Origin: Bacteroidales bacterium
Lineage (GTDB): Bacteria; Bacteroidota; Bacteroidia; Bacteroidales; UBA932
Direction of reading: 5' to 3'
Assembly: GCA_012839605.1 (NCBI GenBank)
Contig: DUNA01000064.1
Coordinates: forward strand, 1 to 64,000
Length of the DNA: 64,000 bases
Made by a program: the position numbers and the translations under genes. This document shows, in pieces, positions 58,097-64,000 of the stretch. The notes beneath the pieces are model-generated. The model did no database searches and was not told the origin of the DNA. It saw only the letters and a program-made list of their open reading frames with translations. Position 1 is the stretch's first letter. Each line of letters opens with the position of its first letter.

Positions 58097-58645
58097 CTAT
58101 GTTAAACCATAAGATTTCTTCACTTGGTGCAAACGCGTTTTTAAAGAAGCGTCCCACTCTTTCATACCCACACTTAACGTAAAGCCACCAATAAGGTCTT
58201 TATCTTCTTTCCATTCCAGTTCCACTTTTTCAGGACTATCAGGCTGCAGCGCTTTTTTTACCTTGACCAACAATTCCTCATCGGGCGGAAAAGTAGTGGT
58301 AAGCACTCCGTATAAAATGCCGTTGTGTTCGCGGTATTTTTCTACATACTGCAACGCAACAGATTGCATAATATGCTCTCTCTTTTGCCTGATGAGCAAA
58401 TCAAGAAAGTCTGACAACACGTGTATAGAATGCGGTGCGTATTCCGGAAACAAGTTCGTAAAAAGCGCTTTGCGTTTTTCTATTTCTATTGTCCTGTTTC
58501 CAAAAAAATCTTGCAAGTTGGGCAGTGCCGTATAACAATCTGCCAACACCTTCATCATTCCATACAGGTCTGTGTCTGCTTTATGCTCTGTCGCATACTG
58601 CAACAGCGCTTGTGCATACCTGCCTGCAATCAATCCTTCATTCAT
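58097..58645 (-). CDS. atpH: F-type ATP synthase delta subunit
   Basis: [18 protein letters not shown]...[26 protein letters not shown]; operon position. Confidence 0.88.
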   Translation of the reverse strand: MNEGLIAGRYAQALLQYATEHKADTDLYGMMKVLADCYTALPNLQDFFGNRTIEIEKRKALFTNLFPEYAPHSIHVLSDFLDLLIRQKREHIMQSVALQYVEKYREHNGILYGVLTTTFPPDEELLVKVKKALQPDSPEKVELEWKEDKDLIGGFTLSVGMKEWDASLKTRLHQVKKSYGLT

Positions 58646-59138
58646 ACAATTGGAAAGATTCTTCTACCAAACGGTCCATCAATTCCCGTTGTTTATCACG
58701 GGATTCTAATTGTTGTCTAAGCAATTTCTCTGCAATTTCAACAGATAAAGTAGCTACTTGAAGACGGATTTCCTGTAAGGCTGCTTCTTTTTCTATGCGC
58801 AGTTGTTCTCTTGTTCTATCAAGAATCACCTTGCTTTCTTTTTCAGCTGCCTCTTTGGCTTCTTCAATCAGTTGTTTACGCAGATCCGTTGTTTGTTCTA
58901 TCAGTTTTTCTTGTTCTTCTCGTGACTGCTGTAAGATTCTCTCTTCCTGCAGTTTTAACGAAGCCAGCAGTTGCCGTGCCGCTGCCGCATCTGACAACGC
59001 TTTGTCTATTCCTTCGTTACGACGTTCCACCATTCCGGTTATCGCCGGCCAGCCAAAGCGAGCCAAGATAAAGAACAAGATGCCAAATGCTATGAGCATC
59101 CAGAACAACAACCCGGAATCCGGAATCATCAAATCCAT
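58638..59138 (-). CDS. atpF: F-type ATP synthase b subunit
   Basis: LIPDSGLLFWMLIAFGILFFILARFGWPAITGMVERRNEGIDKAL. Confidence 0.92.
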   Translation of the reverse strand: MDLMIPDSGLLFWMLIAFGILFFILARFGWPAITGMVERRNEGIDKALSDAAAARQLLASLKLQEERILQQSREEQEKLIEQTTDLRKQLIEEAKEAAEKESKVILDRTREQLRIEKEAALQEIRLQVATLSVEIAEKLLRQQLESRDKQRELMDRLVEESFQLYE

Positions 59139-59150
59139 AGTCGGCTGCTA

Positions 59151-59405
59151 TTAGAGGGCTACCAACAAACAAACAATAATGGCAAAAAGAGATACCCCTT
59201 CAACAAAAGCCCCGATGATAATCATGGACATCCTGATTCCGTCGGCAGCCTCGGGCTGACGTGCAATGGCCTCCATAGCGGAGATTCCAATTTTACTGAT
59301 ACCAAACGAGGCACCTAGTACGACAATCGCCGCACCCAGTACTGCGCCTAATTTCGTCAATACGGTGTACAAACCGGCTGCTTGCAAAAATGTAAAAAGT
59401 AACAT
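59151..59405 (-). CDS. atpE: F-type ATP synthase c subunit
   Basis: 84 aa, SAMEAIARQPEAADGIRMSMIIIGAFVEGVSLFAIIVCLLVAL. Confidence 0.94.
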   Translation of the reverse strand: MLLFTFLQAAGLYTVLTKLGAVLGAAIVVLGASFGISKIGISAMEAIARQPEAADGIRMSMIIIGAFVEGVSLFAIIVCLLVAL

Positions 59406-59417
59406 AAATTATAATTA

Positions 59418-60485
59418 TTAAGAATGAGTTTTACGCGACATGCCAATAAAAATGGCAGAGAGCATAGTAAATATATACGCTTGAATATAAGCCACCAACA
59501 ATTCCAATACCAACATAAGGGCAGTAAACAACACAGAAATCACACTCATAGTGCTGTTGATCATCGGTCCCATGGCTACTGTCAAAAACACAAGCGAGGT
59601 CAAAGCCAAAATGATGATATGCCCGGCAAACACATTGGCAAAAAGACGTATCATCAACGCCAAAGGCTTTGTGATAATACCAAAAAGTTCTATGACTTGC
59701 ATGATGGGTATGGGTGCTTTCATAAAAACCGGCACATCCGGCCAAAGAATCTCTTTCCAATACGCTTTGTTCCCAAATACGTTGACGGCAATCATGGTAC
59801 ATAAAGCCAAACCCATGGTTATGGCTATATTGCCCGTCAAGTTGGCTCCGGCCGGGAAGATGGGAATCAGCCCCAGCAGGTTGTTCAAAAAGATAAAGAA
59901 AAACAACGTAAGCAGGTACGGCGAATACCTTTTGTAATCTTCTCCCACACTCTTTTTCACTACGTCGTAATGGATGCTCATGATGAACCATTCCAACGCT
60001 CCTTTCATGCCGTCGGGGACGGCATCGTATTCCCCGGCTTTCTCTTTCTTCTTGTACCAGCGAGCCAGGCTCAGCACAATGGCCATAAGCAATAAACAAG
60101 AAAAGAAAAGCGCAATTACGTTTTTTGTCAGAGATATATCAAACGGCCTGACTACGTCTCCCGCTTTGTTTGTTTCTACTATTTTTCCCGCTGTATCCCC
60201 TTCTGTAGATAAGACAAATCCTTTATATCCTTCTTCTTGTTCCAGTTTTGAAGAAAGGAACACAAACCAACCGCGTTCTTTACTGCGTACGATAATGGGC
60301 AACGGAAGGGCTATGGACTTGTCTTTTGTATCAAAAAAATGCCAACTGTAGCTGTCTTTCAGGTGTTCCAACAACAGATCCTTAATATCAATCGGAGGTC
60401 TTTCTTTCACTTCTTTTGCAGTAACAGCAAAAGAAACGAAGGCGAACAAGGCCGTCAAAAACACCATCCTGACTGTACGTCTCAT
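59418..60485 (-). CDS. atpB: F-type ATP synthase a subunit with N-terminal extension
   Basis: PYLLTLFFFIFLNNLLGLIPIFPAGANLTGNIAITMGLA...LMIRLFANVFAGHIIILAL. Confidence 0.94.
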   Translation of the reverse strand: MRRTVRMVFLTALFAFVSFAVTAKEVKERPPIDIKDLLLEHLKDSYSWHFFDTKDKSIALPLPIIVRSKERGWFVFLSSKLEQEEGYKGFVLSTEGDTAGKIVETNKAGDVVRPFDISLTKNVIALFFSCLLLMAIVLSLARWYKKKEKAGEYDAVPDGMKGALEWFIMSIHYDVVKKSVGEDYKRYSPYLLTLFFFIFLNNLLGLIPIFPAGANLTGNIAITMGLALCTMIAVNVFGNKAYWKEILWPDVPVFMKAPIPIMQVIELFGIITKPLALMIRLFANVFAGHIIILALTSLVFLTVAMGPMINSTMSVISVLFTALMLVLELLVAYIQAYIFTMLSAIFIGMSRKTHS

Positions 60486-60841
60486 CTTTTATTAAGGCTC
60501 AAAACAGAAAGTAACGAATATAATATAAAAAATCCCATAAAGGACAACAACAATGCCAGACGCGGAGGAGCCGCCAGCACGATGATCAACACCAAAGTCA
60601 ACAACAAAATACCCCAACGGATCAGGCGCTGCACCATCAAGGTGTGCATCCATTTTTTTTCTTGCTGATTATCGGCCACCAAAAGCAGATGTTCTACCAG
60701 ACAAATAGCCACAAAAGAAGCAGGGATGGCCGGGTACGCCCCAAACCACCATTCCGGAATACAATAATACATAACAAGGCCCCATACAAGTCCTGTAAGT
60801 AAAAGAAGTCCTACAAATACAACAGCTCGTTTGTGCTTCAT
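60482..60841 (-). CDS. Small AtpI-like membrane protein in the ATP synthase operon
   Basis: Multiple TM segments, between atpC and atpB; start refined to 60841. Confidence 0.6.
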   Translation of the reverse strand: MKHKRAVVFVGLLLLTGLVWGLVMYYCIPEWWFGAYPAIPASFVAICLVEHLLLVADNQQEKKWMHTLMVQRLIRWGILLLTLVLIIVLAAPPRLALLLSFMGFFILYSLLSVLSLNKR

Positions 60842-60852
60842 GTTTTTATCTT

Positions 60853-62609
<1,757 letters not shown>

Positions 62610-62642
62610 TTATTTTTATACAATTTGCAAATATAATCATAT

Positions 62643-62650
62643 TATCTTTG
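62643..62650 (+). promoter_or_regulatory. Putative -7 element TATCTTTG for the topoisomerase gene
   Basis: TAnnTTTG match, 7 nt before ATG 62658; nearest TTTG (62624) is only 15 nt upstream. Confidence 0.4.
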
Positions 62651-62657
62651 TGCGCTT

Positions 62658-64000
62658 ATGCCAATACTCAAATCAACGTATACAGAAAAAGATTTTCAAA
62701 CACTTGCCTGGAATGAACACATCCGGTTAAGACCCGGTATGTACATAGGCAAATTAGGAGATGGAAGCACACCGGACGATGGACTCTACGTGTTGATTAA
62801 AGAAGTTATTGATAACTCCGTAGACGAATACGCCATGGGACACGGAAAGATCATACGTGTTACCATAGAAGACAACAAAGTCACCGTACGCGACTACGGC
62901 AGAGGCATTCCTTTTGGCAAAGTCATAGATGCCGCCAACAAAATGAACACGGGAGCCAAATACGACAACAAGACATTCCAAAAAGCCGTTGGACTGAACG
63001 GCGTGGGATTGAAAGTCGTAAACGCCACTTCCGTGGACTTTCATATAGCGTCTTTCCGCGACGGAAAAAGCCGTTACGGTACGTTTTCAAAAGGCGAATT
63101 GCTGGATGAAGGAGAAAAAGATTCTACAGAAAAAAACGGCACATTGGTAAGCTTTGTTCCGGATCACGAGCTGTTCAACAACTATACCATCCAACAGGAA
63201 TTTGTGGAAGAGATGCTCAAGCACTATGCTTATCTGAACACAGGACTGAAGTTGCAACTGAACGGAAAAGACTTTGCTTCAAAAAACGGACTCTTAGACC
63301 TGGTCAATGAAAACATGGCAGAAGAGACCCTCTATCCGCCCATTCATCTGAAGGGACACGATATAGAAATGGTCATCACCCACACAGATGACACCGGGGA
63401 AAGCATCATGTCTTTTGCCAACGGACAAAACACTTCGCAAGGCGGTACGCACTTGTCCGTTTTCAGAGAAGCCGTGGCAAGAACCATCAAAGACTTCTTA
63501 AAAAGAGATTTTGAGCTTTCCGATATCCGCCAATCCATAGTGGGTGCCATAAGCATCCGTCTTATAGAACCAAAATTTGCCAACCAAACAAAAACCATTC
63601 TGGATTCCAGAGAAATAGCACAAGGCGGTCCTACGGTACGCAGTTTTATCTCAGATTTTGTGAAAGAACAATTAGACAACTACTTGCACAAAAACCCGAC
63701 GACTGCCGATATCCTGCTTAAAAAGATCATAGAAAACGAAAAAGAGCGGAGGGCTGTAAGCGTAGTACGCAGAAAATCAAGGGAAACGGCCAGGAAAATC
63801 AGCCTCCACAACAAAAAATTGCGCGATTGCCGCGTCCATTTTACAGACAAAAACGAACAGGCAGAACAAAGCACCCTGTTCATTACAGAGGGCGACTCGG
63901 CAAGCGGATCCATCACAAAGAGCAGAGATCCCAACGTGCAAGCTGTGTTCAGTTTACGAGGCAAGCCGGAAAACACCTACGGCATGAACAAACAAGTCAT
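62658..64000 (+). CDS. parE: DNA topoisomerase IV subunit B (ParE-like; truncated by window edge)
   Basis: Own translation: MPILKSTYTEKDFQTLAWNEHIRLRPGMYIGKLGDGSTPDDGLYVLIKEVIDNSVDEYAMGHGK...LFITEGDSASGSITKSRDPNVQAVFSLRGKPENTYGMNKQV. Absent from the ORF track because there is no stop in the window. ParE favoured over GyrB. Confidence 0.85.
   Translation, partial: MPILKSTYTEKDFQTLAWNEHIRLRPGMYIGKLGDGSTPDDGLYVLIKEVIDNSVDEYAMGHGKIIRVTIEDNKVTVRDYGRGIPFGKVIDAANKMNTGAKYDNKTFQKAVGLNGVGLKVVNATSVDFHIASFRDGKSRYGTFSKGELLDEGEKDSTEKNGTLVSFVPDHELFNNYTIQQEFVEEMLKHYAYLNTGLKLQLNGKDFASKNGLLDLVNENMAEETLYPPIHLKGHDIEMVITHTDDTGESIMSFANGQNTSQGGTHLSVFREAVARTIKDFLKRDFELSDIRQSIVGAISIRLIEPKFANQTKTILDSREIAQGGPTVRSFISDFVKEQLDNYLHKNPTTADILLKKIIENEKERRAVSVVRRKSRETARKISLHNKKLRDCRVHFTDKNEQAEQSTLFITEGDSASGSITKSRDPNVQAVFSLRGKPENTYGMNKQV

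Overview
This is a 64 kb, gene-dense chromosomal window that reads as Bacteroidales/Bacteroidota. The lineage call rests on proteins such as DUF4783, DUF5683, the Bacteroidetes-type atp gene order and ParA-ParB-DUF5683-MltD, on promoter -7 motifs of the TAnnTTTG type, and on the general lack of Shine-Dalgarno sequences. Most of it is housekeeping: ileS (partial, cut by the left edge), tsaB, greA, ribF, a glycogen metabolism block (GT3 synthase fused to GT35 phosphorylase, GH57, GT4, debranching enzyme, glgB), xseAB, engB, prs, nadE, der, rlmH, an NtrY/NtrC-like pair, cmk, ispH, priA-like, mltD-like, parAB, purE, hpt, adk, obgE, lplA, mutAB, hutU, rpsU-xerC-hpf, the complete F-type ATPase cluster, and parE (partial, cut by the right edge). 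The strongest accessory candidate is at about 0.9-7.4 kb. It holds a C39-peptidase ABC exporter, two tiny translationally coupled ORFs with related double-glycine-type leaders and GxxxG motifs (a putative two-peptide bacteriocin), a strong intrinsic terminator, a CPBP protease, and TolC and HlyD/MacA-type components. Other notable items are a PriA homologue that appears to have lost its helicase motifs and zinc ribbons and carries an 18-bp minisatellite; a 127-bp tandem array with alternating 14-bp inverted repeats just downstream of it; an exceptionally strong Shine-Dalgarno on rpsU, whose stop codon lies in the loop of its own terminator; and -7 promoter motifs sitting 4-8 nt from start codons, which suggests leaderless transcripts. 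All calls come from reading the sequence and the supplied ORF translations; no database search was run.
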